DNA of 64,000 nt from Tetrahymena elliotti 4EA. Taxonomy: Eukaryota; Ciliophora; Oligohymenophorea; Hymenostomatida; Tetrahymenidae. Below are positions 53,337 to 64,000 of this stretch, piece by piece; the first letter of the stretch is position 1; the number at the start of each line of letters is the position of its first letter. The notes under the pieces are model-generated. The model was given only the letters and a program-made list of their open reading frames with translations. It had not been told where the DNA came from and ran no database searches. Location: positions 629,158-693,157 of the forward strand of contig JH720294.1 in assembly GCA_000231825.2 (NCBI GenBank). Direction: 5' to 3'. The position numbers were made by a program, and so were the translations under genes.

Positions 53337-55488
53337 TCAGAAAATAAATTTTGATATTGTTTGAGTTACTAATAGAATTTATTTTAATTTATTTTAAAAG
53401 CCACTCTTTTTTATAAGATGAGTTTTAGAAAAATTGTTTTGTTCACATTACTCAATGATTTTTTGCAATTCTTTTCCAATATCTCCACAATAAATACTTA
53501 ATTCTCTTAAATCAAAGATCTCATTATCAATTTTTTATATTATTTTTGTAAATTAAATAATTGAATTTGCAAAAAATTAGCTAAACTGAAGTCGACTCTT
53601 ATAATCATTTACTTAGCTTTTTGAAATTTCATCTACTAATAGCTTAGCTAATTTTAAATAGGTAATAATACCTTTTTGCTGTAAGAACTGTTCTCCTTAA
53701 TATAGATCTTACATTAATTGAATGTAATTACTGATGAAATTCTTAAATTCTTCATAGATGTCACACAAAAGAATATCTTCGTTAATGAAAACTTAATAGA
53801 ATTTATTGTTTTCTAAAAACAAGTATTACTTAGTTGTTTTGGTATCACTCCTATTTTGATAAAATAAAGTTATCTATGAAACTTCTAAATAGTATTTGCT
53901 TTAATTTTCTGATCTAATGTTACTCAATTAAAATCAAACCAGATTAAATGCAATTTTCAATATTATGATTGAATAAAAACATCCCAAATCAAAAGTTTTT
54001 GAAAGTAAATAGATAAATAAGAGATAGGAGCAGCATTTGAATTTTTTTGATTAATATAAAATAATAAATTGCTTACATTATTTAAATCTTATTAATATTT
54101 CTAAAATATTCTTCAAATTAACTTTAGTTCATATTCTATATTTACATTTCAAGCAAAGTAGGGTAAGCCTTAATGTTATAAGCATATTATAATCTCCTAA
54201 CATCTATTTCCCCAATGCAATCAAACACATAAACGCCACTTTATTATTTTAAAAAGATATTTTTATTAATATTTATTGTATTACTGCAACATTTTTGTTA
54301 AATTGTTTGTTCAAATGATTGAAGAAAAATAATTTTGAAATAAAAATAAGTAAGCTTAGAAATAAGGTAATTTACTAACTTTTAAATAGGCTTTTAAATT
54401 CTTAAGAAACTCTTTTTTGAAATAATCCAACCTTAAATTGACCACCTTCCAAATTGAAATCACTAAAGAGAGATTCTATCTTCTTTTTAATTTAACCTTT
54501 TAATAATATTTTGAGTTGTTTTTTCAATCAAAGCATTTTATATCAATCATACAATAAGTAAGTTGTTACTGAAGATCAATTGAATCTGATTCTTAAGTTT
54601 GAATATTCAAATAATCACCATATTCCAAAATATTTTTAAGATTAAAATCTAGAGACTTTGGTTTAATAAAATTAAGAATTATTGATAATAAATAGATATA
54701 TTTAGAGAGAAAGTTAATTAATTCTACTTAAGTCAAAATCAGAAAGATGAAATTATTACCTAAAGACAAATGAAAATTTATGTTTTCTATAATTCAATAC
54801 TCTCTGATTCTGAAATATAGTTAGATAATTCTATAAATATTCCATTAAAAATATTGATCACATTCCTAGACTGATTATCAACTTTACTATTTGTAATAAA
54901 GTGGTTTTTATAAGAAAAATGACTTTTAAAATCTCTTTCATTAAAGAATGATTCACTATTATTCTCTAATAAATGTACAAATGTTTTTAGCAGGCAAACT
55001 TTCAATTTTTTTGCATACTTTGGTCTAAGGATATTATTTATCAAAGAACTTTAAAATAAATTTTCAAAGATCAAATTCATTGTAGAGAATTCGTTTAATT
55101 ACAACTAGACATTAAATTATTTAGCAAAAGATTCAAATTATGTTTCAAGTATTTTTTAAGCATAATCAATATAATTTTAAAATATTTCCTACTAATTATC
55201 ATTATAAACTGTATAGAAATTTCTTAAAAATATTAGAAGTAATAAGAAATCTTAATTTTCAACTAATCCTGATTAATTTGCATAAGTTATCAACACTTTC
55301 AAGAATAAATTATCACTATTTATGAAATATAATGTATCTAAAATACTAAATCTTTTAGAACTAAGTTTATTTTCATCTGTATGGATTAATATAATAGTTT
55401 ACTCTTCAACCTACTACATAGCCTTCGAAGTAACTTCAATCATAGCATCTATGATTGAAATAACTTATTATACTTTTAATTTATCCAT
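53337..55488 (-). CDS. Hypothetical helical protein, five exons (gene H)
   Basis: 581 aa. Exons are 54760-55488, 54553-54655, 54376-54496, 54077-54283 and 53337-53922, with introns of 104, 56, 92 and 154 bp, all GT-AG, and every junction phase agrees. ATG 55488 follows an in-frame TGA and gives MDKLKVQQVISIIDAMIEVT. The sequence is mostly predicted helix, rich in Leu, Ile, Lys, Asn and Gln, with no signal peptide, membrane span or known motif. Stretches such as FLLLLIFLRNFYTVYN and VCLLKTFVHLLENNS suggest helical repeats, as in scaffold or tethering proteins, but I do not recognise a family. The 3' splice site of the last intron could be a nearby alternative. Confidence 0.7.
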
Positions 55489-56277
55489 TATTCTTAATTA
55501 TCAAATACTTATATCAATTAAATCTAAATCATTATAAAATTACTGTTGAGTGGTGTTTATAATTTAATCTTCTTATATAAAATGCGAAAACTAATATTTA
55601 TGGTATTAAAATTTTAAAATTTAAAAAGAAGGAATAATACCAATATTATTATTAAAGTACAAGTACAGTTTTCAATTTACAAAAAAAAATTGATTTTATA
55701 GAAAGATAAAGATATTAATATAAAGTTATTGATTATAATAAGATTAAAATATTGTTAATTTTTTCATTAAATATAAATAAAGATAGATGATGATTAGTTA
55801 GATAGTTTCTTACTTTATTCTTTAAATTTTCTAAATTCTATTTTATTTTAAGTAGATAAAAGATTAACTAAAAAAGAAGGATAACTAAATCCCTATTAAG
55901 TGAAGTAAATCTAAGAATAAGTAAGTAATTTTATTTGTATATTGATAGTTAATTAGTATTTTAAGTGATAAATAAATTTATTAAAAAAGAGTGTTGAAAA
56001 TAACTTACATGTTATGTAAATTATAAGTTTATTAATTATTGAGACATTTTATCTCATTTATAACCTTTTTTCTTTAATTCTTATTTTTTTTAATTGTTTT
56101 AATTTATTTGTTAAAGTAGATCTTAATCATTTTTAACTTTGCATCAATCAGTGTGATTATTACTGGCGAACTATATTCAACTTATTAATGTTTCATAAGC
56201 AATGTTATTACATTACAATTCTTAAATAAATAAGCTAATATCACTCTTATCATTATGTATATGTAAGTTCTTCAGCT
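55489..56277. other. Intergenic between genes H and I
   Basis: About 790 bp upstream of gene H and downstream of gene I. A+T-rich with purine-rich patches; no coding frame or known element seen. Confidence 0.5.
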
Positions 56278-58770
56278 TCAAATTATTTAGCTTTGAGTGA
56301 TTTAATTATTTAAGGTGAATTAATTATTTAATAAATTTTAATTAGGCACACATCCAGTTGGCGTAGGGTTTAAAACTACTTGGTGCATTTTAGAGGTATC
56401 CAAAGCATTTTAATTATTCGCTATTATAGGTAGAATAGGATAGCCTTATTGTTGTTACATAAGTAAATATAATTAATTTTAATGAACAGATTATGGTTAT
56501 TGTTACTATTACTATGGCTGCTATACTTAATTTATTTAATTGTTAGCACCGTTTTGATTGAGTAATAGATAGTAATTATTCTATTGTGGTTATGTATTAG
56601 CACTTCTATTTTAAGCGGGAATATTATTAGCTGTTGATGTAGTATTACTATTTATGTTGTTGTTTATTGCTAAGTTATGATTTATGTTTGAATTAAAATA
56701 AGATTGCTAGTATTATTTATTATTTTACTGTTAGTTTTGTAAAAGTTAAGTGTATTGATCAATATTAAGTTCATCATTAGCTTAAGTTGGAGAAGATTGT
56801 TTTATTACTTATTGCTACATTTGATTAGGTAGAGAACTTATAATTTGATTTTACTCAGTAAATTATTAATCATTTTTTTACATATTTAGGTTAAGTTATT
56901 ATTAAGTTTAATTTTATGATTAAGGATTCTAATTCATTTGAAAATATATTTATGGAGAAGATTAATTATTAAAAGCTGAAAGTATCTACAATTATCTATT
57001 GACCTATTATTATAATTAATCGGTCTATTATTATTATTATTGTTATGTATTATTGTTTTGTTGAACTGGTATATTAACCTATTATTAGGGTACTGCATTT
57101 TAAATATTAATTTGACCAAAAGGCCAAGTTTATGGTTGTTGTTACAGCTAATTCTAAAGCTGAACTGGTTACGTATTGGTTGGAATTTATTGATTATTTG
57201 CATTATTACTATTGTTATTGAGTGAAGTTGCAAAGAACTAATTGTATGAATTATTAACAGCAGGAATAGGGGTTTACAGGAATTATGAAGGTAAAGTATA
57301 TGGATTGTATTGAACGTAGTTTACTTTGTTAATTTAATTTATCAGGGGATATTAATTAATCTAAGCAAATTAGTTTTATACTGAATTGATTTGTTGTTAA
57401 TGTTGTTGAAGTTAGTTTTGAGGTAAAATATTTTATTATTAAACATTTAATTAATTTGGTGTCGAAGCAACAAATTAGTTTTGAGGAAGTTAATTAATTT
57501 TGAAATTTTAGTTCTATCCTTAATCTAGTAAGTTAACAGCATTAAAACCTATTTGAGGTTTTTGTTATCCATTGATATTTAATTGTTATTATTACTGAAT
57601 ATTTACCTAGTGTTATGTAATTGGATTTACTTGTATATTTTAAAAGAAGGCAGGATCAAATTAATTTGATCCTGTATTTATTTTTTAGTTATTACATGTT
57701 TAATTACTTTCTTATTGAATGTTTGTAGCTTATTAGTTATTTTACTAAGTTCGTTTAGGAGAGTCAATAACAATTATTTCATTTTTAGCAGAAGCAAACT
57801 TCGAGTTCTATGAAGGCTAAGTATTTTAAAAGCATTTTAAATAATGATGAAAATTGTATGATTGTGATTAAAGATTTCCTTTATTTTTTTTTGTTATATT
57901 TTATCCAGATTATGGTTAAGAGTATTATTGATCTGAGGTTAAATTATTTCCTTAGCTTTAATGTAATTGCTGACTTGAGACAATTCCCTTAAATTAATGA
58001 GTAAATTTGAACTGGTTTGAAGCATCTTAATTATACTAAAGTCCTTACATCTGTTCAATTTACTGATCTTAATTTATCCTTTAATTCTGATTTAATTAGT
58101 GTTGATAATTTAAAAAATTTTGTTGTCCTCCAAGCACAATTTATTATTATTAAGCCTAGCCTAAAACTGTTCTTAGTTCTCCTGGTTTTACTTGAGATTA
58201 TAAGTTTTGAGCTTAATTTTATTGCTATATTACTTACTGTTGAAAAGCTTTGAGCTAGTTAATTTATGTGTGTTACTATCCATGTTGATTGGCTTTAAAG
58301 CCTGAGATATCACGAATTTAGCTTCTATCCATAACGAAATTATTTTCCTGCATAAAGAATTCTAAAATTTATTCATTCTTTTTCTTGTCTATTAAGTTGG
58401 ACTTTAAAATTAAAAATAAAATTTTTAATAAATCTTCAATTATATTCAACTAAATTACTTCATTTATAGGAGTTACTAACTGTATCTTATAGCTGTTTAA
58501 AATGTTGAAATCGTCTTTGCATAAATTTTATTCTATTTTCAACTCAGCTAGCATTTTATTAAAAATTTAACTGTTTTCATCAAATATTTTTTCACTCCAT
58601 TTGATAGACTTACGCAAAGAATGATAGATTTTTTCAAATTTTTTATCCTAAAGATTAAAATAAAATTATTTTTTAATAAAGTTAAATAAAATGGTATTGA
58701 CAGAAAAATGTGCGGCAAATTATTCAATTTTTTATTTTTGAAGCTGGTTTTATTTGTAAATTTTAAGCAT
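56278..58770 (-). CDS. Q/N-rich protein with a SUMO-interaction-like motif (gene I)
   Basis: Single-exon frame of 830 aa from ATG 58770 (MLKIYKQNQL, preceded by an in-frame TGA) to TGA 56278. Residues 1-160 are ordinary, Lys/Ile/Leu-rich and helical (IYHSLRKSIKWSEKIFDEN, NIIEDLLKILFLIL). The remainder is low-complexity Q/N/P/S, including a run of eight Gln near residue 577, coded mostly by TAA. EIIVIDSPKR at 331-340 resembles a SUMO-interaction motif: a hydrophobic V/I core followed by an acidic residue, Ser-Pro and basic residues. Such proteins are commonly nuclear, transcription- or RNA-related or granule-forming; that is inference. Other frames are open locally because of the TAA/CAA runs, but only this one is continuous. 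Confidence 0.75.
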
Positions 58771-61018
58771 TAAACATCACTCCAAATGAGGTAGAATATT
58801 TTAAAAATTAGTCAATGAAAGGAAAGTCCAATCATTATTTAAAATTGAATATAAAATTAATAATAATTACTATTAAAATCTGTATTTTTTCAAGACACTT
58901 GAATCAAAATAAATTAACATTTAAACTAAAAATAACATTTTAAATAAAAATCAAAAGAAGTAAATCTAAATTTTTATCTTAAATTTCATTTTAGCGAGAA
59001 ATTCATTTTTGCGCAATAAACTAAATTTCTTAAAATAAATAATTTCTCAAAAAAATGGGTTACTAAAGAGAGAATGTAATTTTTGCCTTAAAATTTGAAT
59101 TTCGTGATAGATATTAAATTATCTTTAATTTTAAAAATAAATTTCTATGGGGTTGTTATGGTAAATAAAGATAGGAGTATTCAATTTCAAGATTGAATGG
59201 TAGTATAAGGGAGCAAGCAGCTATTAATGAAGAATAAAGTAAAATTCACCAAAATATTATCTTAATTATATGAGATTACACTATATTTGGATACATTACT
59301 TTAAAAAGAGGAAATTAGGCAAGTATTGATTTTTTGTGTCAAAATTAAAAGAAAGAATAAATTAAGATTAAAAAAAAATTGAGTTGAGAGATATTTTAGT
59401 ATCTTCTTTGTATCATGATTTAAAAGAAAATAATTTGCAAGGAGATAAAAATGTTTTTATTTACTTGTATGGGTGTTCTTTTATTACTATTATTTAATTG
59501 AGCGATGGTTTGATCTGGCTTAAGTTAACTTTATCTAAATTCTTTCTCCATCTATTTATTGTAATATTAAAAAAAGATGAATTATTAAAACTCAATTCTA
59601 ATTAAAGAAAAATCAAGTCAGCTTAAAATTTTATTTTTGTTTTTTTGTAAAAATAAAAGCAGTTTTGTGTGTAATTTTTTGCGGAAAATAAAAATAACGT
59701 AAGTAATTAAATAATTATCATGAGTAGTGAGTTAAATTATACTTAAAATAATCATTTTTTTATAATTATTTTCACTCATAAAAGCCAGTATGATATTTAT
59801 TTATCTAAAAAATTGCCATTAACTAACAATTAAACATTTTATAAATATATCCTTCTAAATTATTATTTATATAATCTAAACTATATCCTTTTTTAAAATA
59901 TTTTCAGTTAAGAACCAATTAAATTTGTATCTAACTCTTATGAATTTTGCAAAAAAATATCATATCTATTGATTCAGTTTTTAATCCATTAACATCTAGA
60001 GGAGAAACTTTTTAATTACTTTTTGCTGATGCGAACTTTATTGAAGTTTTTATTTTCAGTACGAGTATTCAATTTTTCACATTATATCATATCAGATCAG
60101 ATTATTATTTTATTTTTACAATTCTAGATTCTGTAAAGAGGTAAATTTCAGAAGTTAAAAGTAATTATTTTTAATATAAATATAAATAACCCTATCACAG
60201 GGTCAATTAAATTCTACTTTGGATCCTTTATTAAAACCAACTTCAATCCTTCTTTCATATTTATGAATATAAATTTGAAACTATTAGCTGTCTTAATTCA
60301 TTCATTCAAACAAAGTTATGAAAGGATGGATGGATATAACTTATTCTCCCTGTCAAATTGATTAAAATCAAATTATTCTTGGTTGTGTTCAGAAAAATTA
60401 GAATCTAACAAATTTTTATTCAATAGAAGTATTTTCTATTGGGTGGACATTTTATTTAATTATTAATTGTAAATTTATACTATGATTATACTTCTCATAA
60501 TATTATTTCTAAAGCCACATGCAACTAAATATACAATTAGTTGGATTATTATCACCTTAGAAGATTATCTAATCACCCATTTTTAAAACAATGTATACAT
60601 ACATTATATTGTAGCTTATTATATGTATCATTGTTAGATTATACTAATAGCTTGATAGTATATATATTTATAAAGATGTAAAAACTAATTTAATTGATTT
60701 GGTTTGCATATGTAATTAGAATGATACTAAAAGCAAGAGACCAAATACTTTCTTAGATCCAACATAATTTAATGAGTATGATTAATAATTTGCGAAATAA
60801 GAATTTCTCAATGAGCCTGTAAGCAAACATGATTGAGGTTTTGAAGATATCTTTAAGCTAGTTCTCATAAATAATTCACTGGATTTCGGAAAAATTACAC
60901 ACAAAATGAATTTAAAATAATATTTTAAGTAAAATTTAGTATGGAGATTTGAAGGAATTCCATCAAAAACAAAAATTTACTCAAAAACAAAATATAATAT
61001 TTATAGATATTAATTTAC
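58771..61018. other. Intergenic or 3' part of gene J
   Basis: About 2.2 kb. Minus-strand stretches at 60600-60870, for example SSKPQSCLLTGSLRNSYFAN, have coding character and stay in frame with the last gene J exon, so the 3' end of gene J may lie here. The rest (about 58800-60450) shows no convincing frame. Confidence 0.35.
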
Positions 61019-63283
61019 CTTATCTAATTCTTCTTCATGGGCTTCCCAAGAAATTTTGTCAAGATACTTATTACATCCATCTAATAGTTTAACTTTTTTA
61101 ATCAAATACTCTGGACCTTAATCATGCATAATAATATCTTGCTATTAGCAATTTGGCTAATTATATTGAGTATTTTAATTTTATTAGACCTGCTGCTAAT
61201 TATTTTGTGATTGAAATTACTGTAGTTGAGGATTTAATGTTTATATATTTGAGTGTATAGTGAAATTATTTCCTACATTAATTTAAGAATTATGAATAGG
61301 CATGGTAGTATTCTCTGATTATTGTTATAGAAAAACCTGTTTGGACAATAATTAAAAAGAACCTTTTTTACATCCTTTTTTAGAATTTGGAAATTTTATA
61401 AGTTAGTATTTGCTAGCTGCTCTAAGCAATTCATTATGCTTTTCTTGGTATGTCAAAATCCTTTTAATCTTCTTTTTTCTTTTAGTAGCGTCTTCAAATT
61501 ATTGATACTAATCTTCAATAAGTTATTAATAAATATCCTAATCCATATTGCTATGATCATTTTCTTCTGAAAAATTACTTTCTTCAAGTTAGTGATATTT
61601 TTTTTCATCACCTTCATCCAAATACTCTTAAACTAAAGAGTGGCACATTTCATAAATTTTTTTCTAATTTTGATCAAATTTATCTATTTTTCTTTTCGCA
61701 TGAGAATCAAATAATTTTATTTTCTTCATTAACTATTAAGATTCATCTTCATTTTCATTACCTTCTATTGTGTTCTTAGCTTTTATAAAAAAGTAATAGA
61801 ATAAATAAATATTCTTTTACAAATCTATGAACTATCACCATAAAATCTATTTCTTTTTACAAAATCTATTTCTAAACTCTCTCTCTCCCCCTCTTTTTAG
61901 ACATAAATGTGCTAATTTTAATTGTTCTTTGCAGACTAAATTATTTTCATAAATAAATATTTTTGTATTTAGTCTACTTCTATCTATTTTAATATTTATT
62001 TAGCTTCTACTGAAATTCGATCACCTTTTATACCTATTACTGCTCTAATATAAGATTAAATTAATCAGTAATCTTCATCAAAAGGAGTTTTTTCTACACT
62101 TTTCAATAACGATCCCAAATTTTGTTCATTATAAAAAATAAAAGTGAGTAACTATTCACCAGCTTTTTAGAGTGCAAATACTTGAAGCATGATAAATAAA
62201 AACCACTCTTGAATTAAAGGTAATGCTAAAAAAAGGGAGAGTTCAAGAATTCTTTTGAAAAGATATTAGGTTTCTTCAAATAAAAAGGATAGTTGAATAA
62301 ATGAATAAAGGTATTTTTATTTTAAACATCAGACTAATAAATATGTGTCTTGTTGAAAATGATAGTATGTTGGTGATAGGATAGATTTAATGTAAACAAA
62401 TCGAAATGCTTTTTATTATTTTTAGTATATTTACATTTGACATTTTTATCGCAATAAGATTGATATGATTTATTTTTGCATGCATATTTTAAATCGTATT
62501 ATTCTTGATACATCTCAAATGAATAATATTTATTTGCATTCTCTCTTAGAGACTATATTTTTTTGGTCTTTTCTTTATGCAAATAACATTCTTCCTTTGT
62601 ATGTAAACCTTTATTGAAATTCTCTTCTTCATCTTCACCTTCTTCCTAGCTTATATTCTACTCAATATGCTAATCACTTTTAAATTTAAATAGAGTTATT
62701 CTTCATATTTTTCTTGACAAATTTTTAAATAAATCAATCAGTGAATGAATGATCTAAAACTTACACTAATGACTTTAAGATAAGTTCATCAGCTTTTATT
62801 TTGGTTCTCTCTTCTTTTCTCAACTACCTTTAGAATATAAAATTGAATAAAGTTATCAAGTGAATATGTATTGAGCTGCAAGTGTTTGTTTTGTTCAGAT
62901 AGATTTAAAAAATGTGGTCTGATTTTTGGCGAAAAAATTAATAGTGGATGAGCAAAATGAATGCATGAAAAGAAACAAATGAATAGAGAATCAATAGTAA
63001 AAGAAAATCAAATTGATATTTGTATTTTAAAAATATGAGTAAAATAATTAAATAAACATATAGATATAAGTAAATAATTTAATAAATCAATCAATTCTTA
63101 ATTAATTAATAAAACAATCAAACACTTCTTAATAATGAAAGTAATTAAAGTCTACCTTAGCTTTCTCTTTTTTAATAAGTCTCCTATCCTTGGACCTTTA
63201 TTGCGCTTAATTAAAGGCTCTGTACGATGGTCGAGGGAGGCTGTGTTGCTATTGAGACTTTTCTTTTCCAACTGGCACTCCAT
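61019..63283 (-). CDS. Hypothetical protein, at least six exons (gene J; 3' end uncertain)
   Basis: Proposed exons are 63156-63283, 62765-62827, 62435-62700, 62100-62273, 61821-62042 and 61019-61779: 538 codons with all phases matching. ATG 63283 gives MECQLEKKSLNSNTASLDHR, unusually GC-rich for this DNA, followed by a basic KRNKGPRIGDLLKKRKLR. Later parts include an acidic EEGEDEEEN, a hydrophobic ILELSLFLALPLIQEWFLFI, GDRISVEAKQILKQ, a basic KRKKKIKRILTYQEKHNELL, a Q/N-rich stretch, and KVKLLDGCNKYLDKISWEA. The 57-nt intron 62043-62099 has a weak GTGTAG donor; if retained it adds an in-frame TGA. After 61019 a GTAAAT donor is present but the acceptor is unclear. No family is recognised; basic and acidic tracts suggest a nuclear protein. 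Confidence 0.6.
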
Positions 63284-64000
63284 TGCTGCTTCGTTTTAAA
63301 AGTAGTGAATCGTTTTTATATATGCAATAAATTGCTTCTCTGACTGGTTTCTATTAATTAATGAATAAACAATCTGGTGTTTTATTGCTTTTGCTTTCAA
63401 TATTTTTTATATTTCTTTATTATAATAATAAACAGAATGTTTCTTGTTTTTTTTAATTATTTAGATTATTAATCAATCAATTGAACACTCAATCAATCAA
63501 TCAAACAAAAAAACAAACTAGCTCGCAAGCAAGAAATTTTAATTATATGACTGATTGAATGAATGAATTTATTTATTTGTTTATTAATTTTATTATCAAG
63601 CGTTACTTAGAAAATTTATTATCCTTTAAATTATTCTTTTTTTGTGGAATTTATTTATTATTAATTTTTTTGTTAGTGTGATTATTCTTTTCCTACTCAT
63701 TCATTGATGTTATGATTCATACATTCTTAAATACACTAATTGATTGATTAATACATTTCGCCAAGTTTCTTGCTGTATTTATTTTAAAACCATTGTACTA
63801 ACTATGAAAACTCTTTATATAATAATACTTCTCATCCTTTCTTCTATTTTTACTTTTAAATTATTTTTACATTCCTTGATTCTTCATTCAATAAAATTAA
63901 TCACTACTAGCTTGTATTTCTAAATAAGCTCACTTTGAATGTAATTTGTATTTTGTTGTTTCACCTATTACTTAATTACCTTATAGCACTAACTTCGTGC
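63284..64000. other. Upstream region of gene J
   Basis: About 700 bp, A+T-rich, with short ATTG/AATC-type reiterations near 63465-63600. It holds the gene J promoter. No other gene is seen up to the window edge. Confidence 0.45.

Noticed and set aside
55140..55537. Two plus-strand ORFs of 61 and 71 codons
   Set aside because: They overlap exon 1 of gene H, which has a 243-codon minus-strand frame with consistent splice phases.
56934..57233. 99-codon minus-strand ORF rich in Asn
   Set aside because: It is an out-of-frame reading of the TAA/CAA repeats in gene I; the Gln frame continues for 830 codons.
57810..58253. Plus-strand ORFs of 60 and 78 codons
   Set aside because: Antisense to gene I and without any domain or start context.
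62043..62099. Selenocysteine at the gene J TGA
   Set aside because: No selenoprotein family resemblance and no identifiable SECIS element; a small intron is simpler.
63465..63600. ATTG/AATC reiterations as a CRISPR array or telomere
   Set aside because: Units are irregular, have no spacers and do not match ciliate telomere repeats (CCCCAA).

Overview
The window is about 78-80% A+T. It reads sensibly only with the ciliate nuclear code, in which TAA and TAG are glutamine and TGA is the only stop. The proof is internal: the dUTPase at 35469-35960 is complete, and the invariant glutamine of its fourth motif (KIAQIIIE) is a TAA. Long continuous genes, GT-AG introns of about 40-665 bp, and extreme A+T content fit Tetrahymena or a close relative better than Paramecium, whose introns are about 25 bp. 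I cannot tell macronuclear from micronuclear sequence. Standard-code ORFs here are misleading, so all coordinates below come from re-reading with TGA as the only stop.

The main content (1-52.5 kb) is a head-to-tail, minus-strand array of seven paralogous genes, here called A to G. They lie at 1-4606 (cut by the window edge), 7307-12184, 14500-20035, 20946-25994, 28667-34239, 36446-42601 and 44814-52483. Each encodes a large protein (about 1,580-2,240 aa). The order is an N-terminal membrane helix, an apparently extracellular Cache-like sensor region with a conserved D-[LIV]-R-C-R-[YF]-Y-Y motif, a second membrane helix, TPR repeats, a long Q/N/S-rich tail and a C-terminal vWA-like domain. All share one phase-2 intron that splits a Trp codon. 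G has three further introns. C and E are a recent duplication of about 6 kb, and E contains the only assembly gap. C carries a frame-breaking 20-bp tandem duplication, and F carries two 1-nt frameshifts. Orphan pieces of the C-terminal module lie between the genes and look like scars of unequal exchange.

Other sequences interrupt the array: a decayed mariner transposase fragment (5.9 kb), a small plus-strand gene (6.3-7.0 kb), a 180-aa minus-strand ORF (13.7-14.3 kb), a plus-strand TPR gene (27.2-28.4 kb) and the dUTPase gene.

The right part (53-64 kb) holds three minus-strand genes outside the family. One is a five-exon helical protein of 581 aa. The second is an 830-aa Q/N-rich protein with a SUMO-interaction-like motif. 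The third is a multi-exon gene starting at 63283 whose 3' end I could not fix. I found no tRNA, rRNA, CRISPR array or telomere. The array looks like a receptor/sensor family under birth-and-death evolution; this is inferred from architecture, since no function is shown directly.
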